Below are positions 1 through 8,165 of a stretch of DNA of 64,000 nt, piece by piece; the first letter of the stretch is position 1; the number at the start of each line of letters is the position of its first letter. The position numbers and the translations under genes were made by a program. A model generated the notes under the pieces. The model saw only the letters and a program-made list of their open reading frames with translations. It was not told where the DNA came from and did no database searches. Location of the stretch: positions 46,137 to 110,136 of the forward strand of contig DATIKQ010000120.1 of the NCBI GenBank assembly GCA_035477395.1. The letters run 5' to 3'. The stretch is from SZUA-318 sp035477395. Its GTDB lineage: Bacteria > Gemmatimonadota > Gemmatimonadetes > Longimicrobiales > Gaopeijiaceae.

Positions 1-1
1 G

Positions 2-544
2 GCGAAGGCCCGGGGCGTCCGGGTCAGTGCCGAGGCCACGCCCCACCACCTCATCCTCACCGAGGAGGCGGTGGAGGGGTATCGCACCGAGGCGAAGATG
101 AACCCGCCGCTCCGCACCGCGGCGGACCGGGACGCGGTGCGCGCCGGTCTGGCCGACGGCACGCTGGACACGCTGGCGACAGACCACGCCCCACATCACT
201 ACGACGAGAAGGAAGCGGCGTTCACCGACGCCCCCAACGGGATCGTCGGGCTGGAGACGGCGCTCGGGCTCGTCCTCACCCACGTGGTGGGCGAGGGGGT
301 CATCGACCTCTCCTCGATGGTGGAGCGCATGAGCTGCACGCCGGCGCGGACGTTCCGCCTCCGCGGGGGCTCCCTGGCGCCGGGCTCGGCGGGCGACGTC
401 ACCGTGTTCGACCCGGAGGCCGCGTGGACCGTGGATCCGGCCCGCTTCCACTCCAGGAGCCGCAACACCCCCTTCGGAGGGTGGAAGCTCAAGGGCGTCG
501 TGCGCTGGACCGTGGTGCGCGGGAAGGTGGTCTTCGAGGGGTGA
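2..544 (+). CDS. pyrC: Dihydroorotase, C-terminal part (runs off the left edge)
   Basis: The reading frame is open from base 2, so the N-terminus lies outside the window. Dihydroorotase interconverts carbamoyl-aspartate and dihydroorotate in pyrimidine synthesis. The visible part has the type I family motifs: A-T-P-H-H near the left edge, K-M-N-P-P-L-R, and D-T-L-A-T-D-H-A-P-H-H, whose Asp is the catalytic residue of the amidohydrolase fold. A closing beta strand, V-V-R-G-K-V-V-F-E-G, matches the composite domain usual at the C-terminus. It converges on rpsT across a shared hairpin. The alternative is another cyclic amidohydrolase such as allantoinase, which is less likely given the N-P-P-L-R and T-D-H-A-P-H motifs. 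Confidence 0.93.
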   Translation, partial: AKARGVRVSAEATPHHLILTEEAVEGYRTEAKMNPPLRTAADRDAVRAGLADGTLDTLATDHAPHHYDEKEAAFTDAPNGIVGLETALGLVLTHVVGEGVIDLSSMVERMSCTPARTFRLRGGSLAPGSAGDVTVFDPEAAWTVDPARFHSRSRNTPFGGWKLKGVVRWTVVRGKVVFEG

Positions 545-595
545 CAGGTCGCTGAAGAAGGGGTGCGCTCGGCGGGAAGGTCGCCCACGGACAAA

Positions 596-635
596 AGAGA
601 GACCCGGCGGGGCAGGCGCGCCCGGCCGGGTCTCT
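596..635. terminator. Bidirectional intrinsic terminator between pyrC and rpsT
   Basis: An 11-bp perfect stem (598-608 with 625-635) encloses a GC-rich loop that can pair further. On the minus strand the stem is followed by CTTTTGT, a U-rich tail, so it suits rpsT best. It sits between two convergent genes and could serve both. Confidence 0.8.
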
Positions 636-659
636 GGCCTTCCTGCTCCTCGGGCGTGC

Positions 660-917
660 CTACGCCGAGAGCTTCCCCACGTGCTTCATGAGCTGGCTCT
701 TGAGCCGGGCCGCGGCGTTGGGCGCGACCAGGCGCCGGGTGGCGGCACGGTCGAGCACGGCCTGCGCTTCGAGCAGCAGCGCCTTGGCCTCGTCGGCCTT
801 GGTCGCGGCGCGGACGCGCTTGATGGCGGTGCGGATCTTGGAGCGCTCGGCCCGATTCTTGAGGCGGGCTGCGCGGGAGAGCTCCATGCGCTTCTTGGCA
901 CTCTTGATGTTCGGCAT
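660..917 (-). CDS. rpsT: Small ribosomal subunit protein bS20
   Basis: The 85-residue, strongly basic protein begins M-P-N-I-K-S-A-K-K-R, the signature start of S20, a primary 16S rRNA binder in 30S assembly. Its length is normal for the family. The ATG at 917 is chosen because the homologous sequence begins there, although the frame stays open 17 codons upstream. It is a monocistronic gene ending in the hairpin at 596-635. Confidence 0.97.
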   Translation of the reverse strand: MPNIKSAKKRMELSRAARLKNRAERSKIRTAIKRVRAATKADEAKALLLEAQAVLDRAATRRLVAPNAAARLKSQLMKHVGKLSA

Positions 918-1031
918 GCTACACTCGTGGCGCGGAGAAAGCTTAGCGACGGCCTGGAAAGCCAACAAAGCTAGGAACGGAGGGCTCCAGGATCAATCCC
1001 CGGCGCCCTCCCGGGCGCGATTCGGGCCGCC

Positions 1032-2078
1032 CTACCGGCGTCCAAGGTCCTCGTAGCGCACCACCCGGGCCGGCACGGGGGTCTCCCCCGCCAGGGCGAA
1101 GCGCAGCACCACGCTCACCGTCCCGCCGGGCTCGGGGAGCCCCGAGAGCCCTTCCAGCATGCCGTGGCGGGAGCCGGGCTCCAGCCGAACGGTGGCACCC
1201 GGGGGGAGCGGGATCCCCCCCATGAGGTGGGTCATGCGCATGACCCCGCCCTCCAGCACCATGTCGTGGAGCATGGCCCGCTCCGCCGCCGGGGTCGAGA
1301 TCCCCAGCAGCGTGTCGGCCTCGGACCCGGCGTTGTGGAGCGTGGCATAGAAGGCGGTGGTGGTGGCCGTCGGGGGACGGGGCACCACGGCGTCCAGCAC
1401 CTGGATCCCGCCCACCTGCGCCATCAGGTCCCCGCCCGGGGCGCGGGGGAGAGCCTCCCCCCCGCTCCAGTCCCTCCCGGCGAGGAGCACCAGGTCGTGG
1501 GCCCAGGCCGCCTTGGGGGTGTCCGCGCCGTACATGGCCCGCCCCAGGTCGTCGGGGGTGAAGGCGTAGACCATGGCCGGGTGGCTCATGGTGTACCCCT
1601 CGTCCTCCCCGCTGCTCTCGGGCGGGGGGTATCGGTAGAAGGCCAACGCCTCGGCCAGCGTCTCCGGGGTGGGGCGCAACCCCACGAAGCTGGAGTCGAA
1701 GGCGCCGAGCCACCCCGCCAGGCGCTCCGGGGTGTCCCGGGCCGGGTCCACGGTGACGAACACCGTGGTCACCGCAGCGCGCACGTCGGGGGGCACCTCG
1801 CGGAGCGCCGCGGCCAGGGTGGCCATCTGCACCGAGCAGATGTCCGGGCAGAAGGTGTAGCCGAAGTAGAGCAGGGTGATGCGCCCGTCGGTCTCGGCGC
1901 GGAAGTCCCAGGGCTCGCCCCGGACGTCGGGGAAGGTGAAGGAGACCTTCTCCAGGGGGGCGACGGGCTCGGTGCCCAGGAGGCCGAGGGAGGCCGACCC
2001 GGGGGCGTCGGCCGGGGGCTGGGCGCAGGAGGCGAGGGCCAGGGCCGTCGCCAGGAGGAGGATGGTGGGGGGTCGCAT
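1032..2078 (-). CDS. Fused Sco1/SenC and PCuAC copper chaperone lipoprotein
   Basis: The 348-residue protein has a lipoprotein signal (S-C-A-Q, Cys18), so it should be anchored to a membrane facing the periplasm. Residues 40-205 form a Sco/SenC thioredoxin-like domain with the copper motif C77-P-D-I-C81 and the distal ligand His166 in T-M-S-H-P. Residues 222-345 form a PCuAC domain with H271-x10-M282-x22-H305-x-M307. Sco and PCuAC proteins both work in building the CuA centre of cytochrome c oxidase, usually as separate proteins. No oxidase gene lies nearby. The ATG at 2078 directly precedes the signal peptide. Confidence 0.9.
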   Translation of the reverse strand: MRPPTILLLATALALASCAQPPADAPGSASLGLLGTEPVAPLEKVSFTFPDVRGEPWDFRAETDGRITLLYFGYTFCPDICSVQMATLAAALREVPPDVRAAVTTVFVTVDPARDTPERLAGWLGAFDSSFVGLRPTPETLAEALAFYRYPPPESSGEDEGYTMSHPAMVYAFTPDDLGRAMYGADTPKAAWAHDLVLLAGRDWSGGEALPRAPGGDLMAQVGGIQVLDAVVPRPPTATTTAFYATLHNAGSEADTLLGISTPAAERAMLHDMVLEGGVMRMTHLMGGIPLPPGATVRLEPGSRHGMLEGLSGLPEPGGTVSVVLRFALAGETPVPARVVRYEDLGRR

Positions 2079-2193
2079 GAACGGGGGCGCGGTTCGCGGG
2101 GACGGACCTTCCAATCTAACCGCGGGACGCGCCCCCGACGTGGCGGGGCGCATCTAGACCCTGCCACCCCCGGCGCGGTACCTTTGGCCGCCC

Positions 2194-2847
2194 ATGGACG
2201 CCATCCTGCTCATCGCCGTCCTCATCTGCTCCGTCGTCGTCCACGAAGTCGCCCACGCCTGGCAGGCCCGGCGCGAGGGGGACCACACCGCGGAGCAGCT
2301 GGGACGGATCACCCTGAACCCGCTGCCCCACCTGGACCCCATCGGGTCGGTCCTGGTGCCGCTGGCTCTGCACTTCAGCGGGAGCAGCTTTCTCTTCGGA
2401 TGGGCCAAGCCGGTCCCCGTGAACCCGGCGAACTACCGGGACTACGTGTGGGGCGACGTGCGCGTCTCGCTGGCGGGGGTGGTCTCGAACCTGGGGCTCG
2501 CCGTCCTCGCCACCCTGGCTTCGGTGGCGGTCCTCAAGCTGGAGGCGGGGGTGGGCCCGCTCGGCGGCGTGACCGCTGCGTTGAGCCAGATGGCGCGCTA
2601 CGGCGTCGTGATCAACGTGGTCCTGGCCACCTTCAACCTGATCCCCATCCCGCCCCTGGATGGCTCCCACGTCCTGTACCACGCGCTCCCGGCGCGCCTG
2701 GCCGTGCCGTATCAGCGGGCGGGCCGGTACGGGCTCCTGGTCCTCATGGGGTTGATGTTCCTGGCACCCAGCGCCTTCCGTATCCTCATGTGGCCGGTGG
2801 GCGCCCTCGTGGGCGCCGCCGACGCCTTCATCCGCCTGTGGATCTGA
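2194..2847 (+). CDS. Site-2 protease family (M50B) membrane metalloprotease
   Basis: A 217-residue integral membrane protein, about the size of the short M50B group. The zinc motif H-E-V-A-H lies at residues 16-20 in the first membrane helix, and the second-ligand motif P-P-L-D-G-S comes near residue 155. Family members cleave substrates within the membrane, but short members like this one, next to scpA, have no assigned substrate. The gene begins an operon: the scpA GTG start lies inside its last codons. It diverges from the copper-chaperone gene. Confidence 0.9.
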   Translation: MDAILLIAVLICSVVVHEVAHAWQARREGDHTAEQLGRITLNPLPHLDPIGSVLVPLALHFSGSSFLFGWAKPVPVNPANYRDYVWGDVRVSLAGVVSNLGLAVLATLASVAVLKLEAGVGPLGGVTAALSQMARYGVVINVVLATFNLIPIPPLDGSHVLYHALPARLAVPYQRAGRYGLLVLMGLMFLAPSAFRILMWPVGALVGAADAFIRLWI

Positions 2848-3680
2848 CCCTCGCCGAAAAGACCGCTCCCCGCGAGGGCTTCCTCCTCGTCGAGATCGAG
2901 CGGTTCCAGGGCCCCCTGGACCTCCTGCTGCACCTCATCCGCACGCAGGACATCGACGTCTTCGACATCCCCATCGCCCGCATCACCGACCAGTTCCTCC
3001 AGGCCATCCGTGGGATCGGGGCCCGCGACCTGGACGGCGCGGGGGAGTTCCTGGAGATGGCGGCCACGCTCATCCGCATCAAGGCGCAGATGCTGCTGCC
3101 GCGGACCGCGGAGGACGAGGACGAGGATCCCCGGGCCGAACTGGTACGGCGACTGCTCGAGTACGAGTTGATCCGCGAGGTTTCCCAGCGTCTCTCCGCC
3201 GCCGAGGCGGACCGGGCGCGGCGTTTCTCCAAGGGGTTCAACCCGCCCCGGCCCCGACGCCCCGTGGCCGAGACGCCCCTGCAGTCCACGTGGGAGGAGG
3301 TGTTCGAGGCTGCGTTGGGGGTGGAGATGCCCGAGCCCCAGCGCCAGCACCGGGTGACGCCTCACACCATCTCCATGGAGGACAAGGTCGTCCTCATCCT
3401 CGACTCCCTCCGGGAGACCACGAGGGTCGAGTTCAGCCGCCTGCTCCTCGGGTTCGAGGAGAAGCTGCACGGCGTCATGACCTTCCTGGCGGGGCTGGAG
3501 CTGACGCGACGGCGCCTCCTCTACCTACGCCAGACCAAGCCCTTCGCGGAGCTCTGGATCTACCGGCGGGAGGACCCGGGCGAGGATGAGGCCGTAGAGG
3601 ACGAAGCAGGCGAGGAATCCGTGCCGGCAGCGCAGGCGCAACCCGTGAACCGTGCAGCAGAAGGAGCACCCGAGGCGTGA
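2838..3680 (+). CDS. scpA: Segregation and condensation protein A (kleisin)
   Basis: The 280-residue kleisin subunit bridges SMC heads with ScpB in chromosome condensation. The N-terminal F-Q-G-P-L-D-L-L-L-H-L-I motif near residue 20 is diagnostic, and the C-terminal winged helix ends around L-W-I-Y-R. An acidic, low-complexity tail follows. The GTG at 2838 overlaps the upstream gene by 10 bp; a later start would lose part of the N-terminal helix. The stop overlaps the scpB start (GTGA). Confidence 0.93.
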   Translation: MDLTLAEKTAPREGFLLVEIERFQGPLDLLLHLIRTQDIDVFDIPIARITDQFLQAIRGIGARDLDGAGEFLEMAATLIRIKAQMLLPRTAEDEDEDPRAELVRRLLEYELIREVSQRLSAAEADRARRFSKGFNPPRPRRPVAETPLQSTWEEVFEAALGVEMPEPQRQHRVTPHTISMEDKVVLILDSLRETTRVEFSRLLLGFEEKLHGVMTFLAGLELTRRRLLYLRQTKPFAELWIYRREDPGEDEAVEDEAGEESVPAAQAQPVNRAAEGAPEA

Positions 3681-4363
3681 ACGCCCATCAGATCGTGGAG
3701 GCGGTGCTCTTCGCTGCCGACGCGCCCCTCACCGCCGACGAGATCGCGCGCGCCGACGAGTCTCTGGACGAGGACCAGGTCGAGCAGGCCATCCGCTACC
3801 TCAAGGCCGAGTACGACGACGCCGAGCGCTCATTCCAGATTGCCGAGATCGCCGAGGGCTACCAGATCCTCACGCGCCCGGAGTTCGCGCCGTACCTCGA
3901 GCGCTTCGACAACGTCGCCCGCCCGTCCCGGCTCTCCGGCCCCGCCCTGGAGACGCTGGCCATCATCGCGTACCGCCAGCCCCTGGGCCGCATCGAGATC
4001 GAGTACGTCCGCGGCGTGGGCGCCGCAGGCGTGCTCAAGACCCTGCAGGACCGGGAACTCATCGACGTGGTGGGGCGGGGGGAGGGGCTCGGGCGCCCGG
4101 TGCTGTACGGCACCACGCAGAAATTCCTCGAGCACTTCGGGCTCAAGTCCCTGGAGGACCTGCCGCGCCCGGAGGAGCTTCCCGTGGTCCTCCGCGAGCG
4201 CACCCCGCTCGGGCCGGAGGAGCCGAACGCGGACCAGCTGTCGCTGGGCGGTGAGGTCAGCGCGGAGTGCGGCCCCGGGGACGAGGCGCCGGAGGTTGTG
4301 GAGAGCGGCGTGGAAGCGCATCCCGCCCCGGAGATGGAGGGCGGGGAGCGGCCCACGGAGTGA
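3677..4363 (+). CDS. scpB: Segregation and condensation protein B
   Basis: The 228-residue protein has the two winged helices of ScpB, which binds ScpA and stabilises the SMC-kleisin ring. Conserved stretches are I-V-E-A-V-L-F-A near residue 6 and L-E-T-L-A-I-I-A-Y-R-Q-P near residue 92, followed by R-G-V. The GTG start overlaps the scpA stop by 4 bp, indicating translational coupling. About 60 C-terminal residues are acidic, proline-rich and probably disordered. Confidence 0.95.
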   Translation: MNAHQIVEAVLFAADAPLTADEIARADESLDEDQVEQAIRYLKAEYDDAERSFQIAEIAEGYQILTRPEFAPYLERFDNVARPSRLSGPALETLAIIAYRQPLGRIEIEYVRGVGAAGVLKTLQDRELIDVVGRGEGLGRPVLYGTTQKFLEHFGLKSLEDLPRPEELPVVLRERTPLGPEEPNADQLSLGGEVSAECGPGDEAPEVVESGVEAHPAPEMEGGERPTE

Positions 4364-4366
4364 CCG

Positions 4367-5128
4367 ATGGCTGAGGGAATCCGCCTCCAGAAGTACCTTT
4401 CCATGGCGGGGCGTGCGTCCCGCAGAGAGGCGGAGCGGTTCCTTCTCGAAGGCCGGATCGAGGTCAACGGGGAGCGGGTCGGGGAGCTTGGGAGGAGGGT
4501 CGTGCCGGGCGTCGACCGGGTGGCGCTGGACGGCATCGAGGTCCGGGCGGGTGCGGAGCCGGTCTGGATGGCCTTCCACAAGCCGGCGGGGCTCGTGACC
4601 ACGCGGAGCGATCCCCATGCGGCGCGGACGGTCTACGACGCCCTCCCGCCGGAGATGGGGACGCTGCGGTACGTGGGCCGGCTGGATCGGGACACGGAGG
4701 GGCTCCTCATCTTCTCCAACCAGGGGGATGCCCTCCACGCGCTGACCCACCCGAGCCGTGAGGTGGAACGGGAGTATCGCGTGTGGGTCGCCGGCGCTCC
4801 GTCGAGGGAGACGCTGCGCCGACTGGAGGCAGGGGTGGTGCTGGGTGACGGCCCGGCCCGGGCCGTGCGCGCAAGGCTGGTGGCGCGGGAGGAGGGCGCG
4901 GCGGTGGTCGCGCTGGTCCTGGCGGAGGGGCGCAAGCGGGAGGTCCGCCGCCTCATGGAGGCGGTGGGGCACCGGGTGCTCCGTCTGGTCCGGGTCCGGT
5001 TCGGTCCCGTGGAGCTGGGGGATCTTCCGACGGGGGCCTGGCGCCCCCTCACCGATGACGAAACCAGGCTCCTTCTGGCCGCGGCCGGAGGGGGACGAAA
5101 GCGAGGAAGCGATCATGGACCTTCGTGA
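4367..5128 (+). CDS. rluB: 23S rRNA pseudouridine synthase, RluB/RsuA family
   Basis: A 253-residue RsuA/RluB/E/F family protein. An N-terminal S4 RNA-binding domain (R-L-Q-K-Y-L-S-M-A-G) is followed by a catalytic domain with the active-site Asp in G-R-L-D-R-D-T-E-G-L-L (about residue 106). The C-terminal R-K-R-E-V-R-R-L-M motif is typical. It follows scpB by 3 bp, an arrangement seen in many bacteria and consistent with RluB (modifying helix 89 of 23S rRNA). RsuA-type specificity cannot be excluded from sequence alone. Confidence 0.87.
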   Translation: MAEGIRLQKYLSMAGRASRREAERFLLEGRIEVNGERVGELGRRVVPGVDRVALDGIEVRAGAEPVWMAFHKPAGLVTTRSDPHAARTVYDALPPEMGTLRYVGRLDRDTEGLLIFSNQGDALHALTHPSREVEREYRVWVAGAPSRETLRRLEAGVVLGDGPARAVRARLVAREEGAAVVALVLAEGRKREVRRLMEAVGHRVLRLVRVRFGPVELGDLPTGAWRPLTDDETRLLLAAAGGGRKRGSDHGPS

Positions 5129-6773
5129 CAAGACCGTGCTCATCCTTGGGGGCGCCGGGCTGGTGGGGATCGCCGTGGCGCGTAAGATGCTGGAAAGCGC
5201 ACCGCGGCGCATCGTGGTAGGGTCGCTGCGCCGGGAGGACGCCGAGGCCGCGGTGAAGGAGCTGAAGGACGACCGCAGGGCCAAGGGGGTGCACCTGGAG
5301 GCGGCTTGGGGCGATCTCTTCGTTCCCCACGCGTCCAAGGACCTGCCCCGGGCGGACGTGCTGTCCGATCCCGAGCGGCGCCGGGAGCTCGTGGACGATC
5401 TCTACGGCGAGCTCACGGACGACGTGCTCCGGCGCTCCACCCTGGGCAAGCTCCTGTCGGACACGCGTCCCCAGATCCTGGTGGACTGCATCAACACCGC
5501 AGGCGCGCTCGCCTATCAGAACGTGTTCGCGTCAGCCCAGCGCCTGCGCGACGCGGTGGCGGAGGGGAAGGTGGACACGGCCCTGGTGGAGCAGCACCTG
5601 GCGCTCCTCTACCTGCCCCAGCTCATCCGCCATACGCAGATCGCGCTGGAGGGGATGAAGCGGGCGAGCACCGAGGTGTTCGTCAAGGTGGGGACGGCGG
5701 GAACGGGGGGGATGGGGCTCAACATCCCCTTCACCCACTCCGAGGAGCGGCCCTCCCGGGTCCTCCTGGCCAAGTCGGGAATCGCCGGCGCGCAGACGCT
5801 CTACCTCTACCTCATGGCCCGCACGCCGGGCGGCCCGGCGGTGAAGGAGGTCAAGCCCACCGCCGCCATCTCCTGGAAGTCCATCGGGAAAGGGCCGGTG
5901 AAGCGCGCCGGCAAGCCGATCATGAGGGTGGACGCCGTCGAGGCGCTCCCGCTGACGGAGGCGTTCGGTCCCGGCGCCGAGCGCGGATACACGACGACCG
6001 GCGAGCCCCTCGAGGGCGTCTTCCTGGACGCCGGGGAGAACGGGCTCTTCACGCTGGGCGAGTTCGAGACCCTCACCGCCCTGGGCCTCATGGAGTTCGT
6101 CACCCCCGAGGAGATCGCCGACAACGTGGTCCGGGAGATCCTCTCCCACCCCACCGGGAAGGACGTGGTCACCGCGCTGGACTCGGCCACGATGGGGCCC
6201 ACGTACCGCGCGGGCGCGCTCCGCAGCGTGGCCATCGACCACATGGAGGCGCTCGAGGCCGAGGCGGGGATCCGCTCGGTGGCCTACGAGATGCTGGGAC
6301 CGCCGCGCCTGTCCAAGCTCCTCTTCGAGGGGGAGATCCTCCTGCGCCTGTTCGGCACGGTGGATGCCGCCGCGGGGCTCGACCCCAAGGCCGTGGCGGA
6401 GCGCTCCCACGCCATGATCCGCGAGGACGCGGATCTGCGCCAGCGTGCCCTCTCCATCGGGATCCCGGTCATCCTTCCCGACGGGAAGCACGTGCTCCGC
6501 GGGCCGCAGGTGCGCGTGGGACCGGAGAAGGGCGTGCCGCTGGGAGACCCCCGACTTCCCGACCGGGGGTGGGTGGACCTGCGGGCGGAGAACTGGGCCC
6601 GGTGGCGGGATCGGTGCCGGGACCTGGCGCACGAGCTGCGTGCGCGTCCGGGCGTGGCCATGGGCTCGGGCGGGGACCACGAGTACGGCGACCTGGCGGG
6701 TAAGATCCGCCCGGGGCGCATGGCCGCGTGGATCTTCCGCTACGAGGACAAGGGCGAACGGATCAAGCGGTAG
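5115..6773 (+). CDS. Large NAD(P)-binding Rossmann-fold protein, function unknown
   Basis: The 552-residue protein opens with a dinucleotide-binding signature, V-L-I-L-G-G-A-G-L-V-G (residues 8-18), as in extended short-chain dehydrogenases and saccharopine-dehydrogenase-like proteins. I do not recognise the remaining 400 residues or a Y-x-x-x-K catalytic pair, so no reaction is assigned. There are no signal peptide or membrane segments, so it should be cytosolic. The ATG lies inside the end of the preceding gene (14-bp overlap) behind GAGGAAG, suggesting expression from the same operon. Confidence 0.65.
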   Translation: MDLRDKTVLILGGAGLVGIAVARKMLESAPRRIVVGSLRREDAEAAVKELKDDRRAKGVHLEAAWGDLFVPHASKDLPRADVLSDPERRRELVDDLYGELTDDVLRRSTLGKLLSDTRPQILVDCINTAGALAYQNVFASAQRLRDAVAEGKVDTALVEQHLALLYLPQLIRHTQIALEGMKRASTEVFVKVGTAGTGGMGLNIPFTHSEERPSRVLLAKSGIAGAQTLYLYLMARTPGGPAVKEVKPTAAISWKSIGKGPVKRAGKPIMRVDAVEALPLTEAFGPGAERGYTTTGEPLEGVFLDAGENGLFTLGEFETLTALGLMEFVTPEEIADNVVREILSHPTGKDVVTALDSATMGPTYRAGALRSVAIDHMEALEAEAGIRSVAYEMLGPPRLSKLLFEGEILLRLFGTVDAAAGLDPKAVAERSHAMIREDADLRQRALSIGIPVILPDGKHVLRGPQVRVGPEKGVPLGDPRLPDRGWVDLRAENWARWRDRCRDLAHELRARPGVAMGSGGDHEYGDLAGKIRPGRMAAWIFRYEDKGERIKR

Positions 6774-6795
6774 GCGCGCCCGGGGATCGGCGGCG

Positions 6796-7449
6796 CTAGC
6801 CGGGCCAACCCTCCGCGCCCAGGAGGGGCACGAAGCGGCAGCCCATGGAGCGCCGGGTGACGTACTCCGTCCCCCGGCGCTCGACGATCTCCAGGTACTG
6901 GAGCTCCCGGTCCCCCACGGGCGCCACGAGCCTGCCGCCGTCCGGGGAGAGCTGCGCCAGAAGGGAACGCGGAGTGCCCGGCGCTCCGGCGGTGACCACG
7001 ATGGCGTCGAACGGTGCCTCCTCGGGCCACCCGAGCGACCCGTCGCCGGCGCGCACGTGGACGTTGGCGTACCCCAGCTCAGCCAGGAGAAGGGCGGCCG
7101 CACGGGCCAGCTCGGGGACGAGCTCCACGGACCAGATCTCCCGGGCCAGCTCGGCCAGCACCGCGGCCTGGTATCCCGAGCCCGTCCCCACCTCCAGGAC
7201 CCGCGCTCCCTCCTGGAGCTCCAGCGCCTGGGTCATGACCGCGACCATGAAGGGCTGGGAGATGGTCTGGCCGTGCCCGATGGAGAGGGCCTGGTCGGCG
7301 TAGGCGCGGGAGCGGGCCGACTCGGGCACGAAGCGCTCGCGGGGCACGCGCGCCAGCGCCGCCAGCACACGGGGGCACGCCACGCCCCGGCCCTGGAGGT
7401 GGGTCCGGACCATGTGGGCGCGCTCGGCGGCGGGATCGTCGTGCACCAT
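6796..7449 (-). CDS. pcm: Protein-L-isoaspartate O-methyltransferase
   Basis: This 217-residue SAM-dependent enzyme methylates L-isoaspartyl residues to start repair of aged proteins. Characteristic motifs are I-G-H-G-Q-T-I-S-Q-P-F-M-V-A near residue 56 and the SAM motif V-L-E-V-G-T-G-S-G-Y-Q near residue 83. Its length is normal. It lies 19 bp behind the last potassium-transport gene on the same strand and is probably the last gene of that operon. It converges on the Rossmann-fold gene. Confidence 0.95.
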   Translation of the reverse strand: MVHDDPAAERAHMVRTHLQGRGVACPRVLAALARVPRERFVPESARSRAYADQALSIGHGQTISQPFMVAVMTQALELQEGARVLEVGTGSGYQAAVLAELAREIWSVELVPELARAAALLLAELGYANVHVRAGDGSLGWPEEAPFDAIVVTAGAPGTPRSLLAQLSPDGGRLVAPVGDRELQYLEIVERRGTEYVTRRSMGCRFVPLLGAEGWPG

Positions 7450-7468
7450 GGGTTCGGCGTCGCGCGGG

Positions 7469-8140
7469 TTACGCCTCGTCGGCCTTCACCTTCCGGCGCA
7501 GGAGTTGCTCGATGCGCGCGGTGCCGCCGGCCACGATGGCCACGTCCGAGTCGGTGATGACCCGATCCGGCGACGGGACGGCGTCCCAGTTACCGGTGAG
7601 GGCGTCGTAGAGCGCGACCACCTGGATCCCCTCGCTGGTCGGGAGCGCCAGCTCCCTGAGGGACTTCCCGATCCAGGCGTAGGGGACGCCGATCTCCTGG
7701 ATGGAGTGGATCTTCCCCAGGGGGATGTACTCCAGCACCGAGGAGGAGGCCAGGGTGTAGGCGAGGCGCTCCGCGGCTTCCTTGTCCGGGAAGACGATCT
7801 CCACGTCGAAGCGCTCCAGCGCCCGGACCGCCTCCGGGCTCGGCACCTTCACCACGATGCGGCCGACGTGGACCTCCTTGAGCGCCAGCACCGTGAGGAT
7901 GGAGGAGGCCAGGTCGTCCCCGGTGCTCACCACGGCGGCATCCACCTCGGCCACGCCGTTCTTGCGGAGCACCAGCGGGTCGGTGGCGTCGCCCACCACG
8001 GCCCGGGCCACCTCGTGGGCGAAGCGGTCCACGCGGTCTCCGTCCATGTCGATGGAGATCACGTCGAACCCGCTGCGCGTGAGCGCGCGCGCCACCCAGG
8101 ACCCGAACGCGCCGAGCCCGATCACAGCGAACCGCTTCAT
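7469..8140 (-). CDS. KtrA/TrkA-type RCK regulator of potassium uptake
   Basis: A 223-residue soluble protein with one RCK_N Rossmann domain (F-A-V-I-G-L-G-A-F-G at residues 4-13, acidic D-M-D end of beta 2) and one RCK_C domain. This is the KtrA architecture: an octameric nucleotide-binding ring that gates the KtrB channel. It lies 25 bp downstream of a channel gene. The regulator at 11031-12374 has a doubled architecture, so the two are not simple duplicates. Confidence 0.9.
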   Translation of the reverse strand: MKRFAVIGLGAFGSWVARALTRSGFDVISIDMDGDRVDRFAHEVARAVVGDATDPLVLRKNGVAEVDAAVVSTGDDLASSILTVLALKEVHVGRIVVKVPSPEAVRALERFDVEIVFPDKEAAERLAYTLASSSVLEYIPLGKIHSIQEIGVPYAWIGKSLRELALPTSEGIQVVALYDALTGNWDAVPSPDRVITDSDVAIVAGGTARIEQLLRRKVKADEA

Positions 8141-8165
8141 GAAGCGCTCCTTCCAGGTTGAACGC

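Noticed and set aside
1164..2837. Long plus-strand open frame upstream of and in frame with scpA
   Set aside because: It lies opposite the Sco/PCuAC gene and across the M50 gene in another frame, with Arg/Gly/Pro-rich sequence. Only the part from 2838 matches ScpA.
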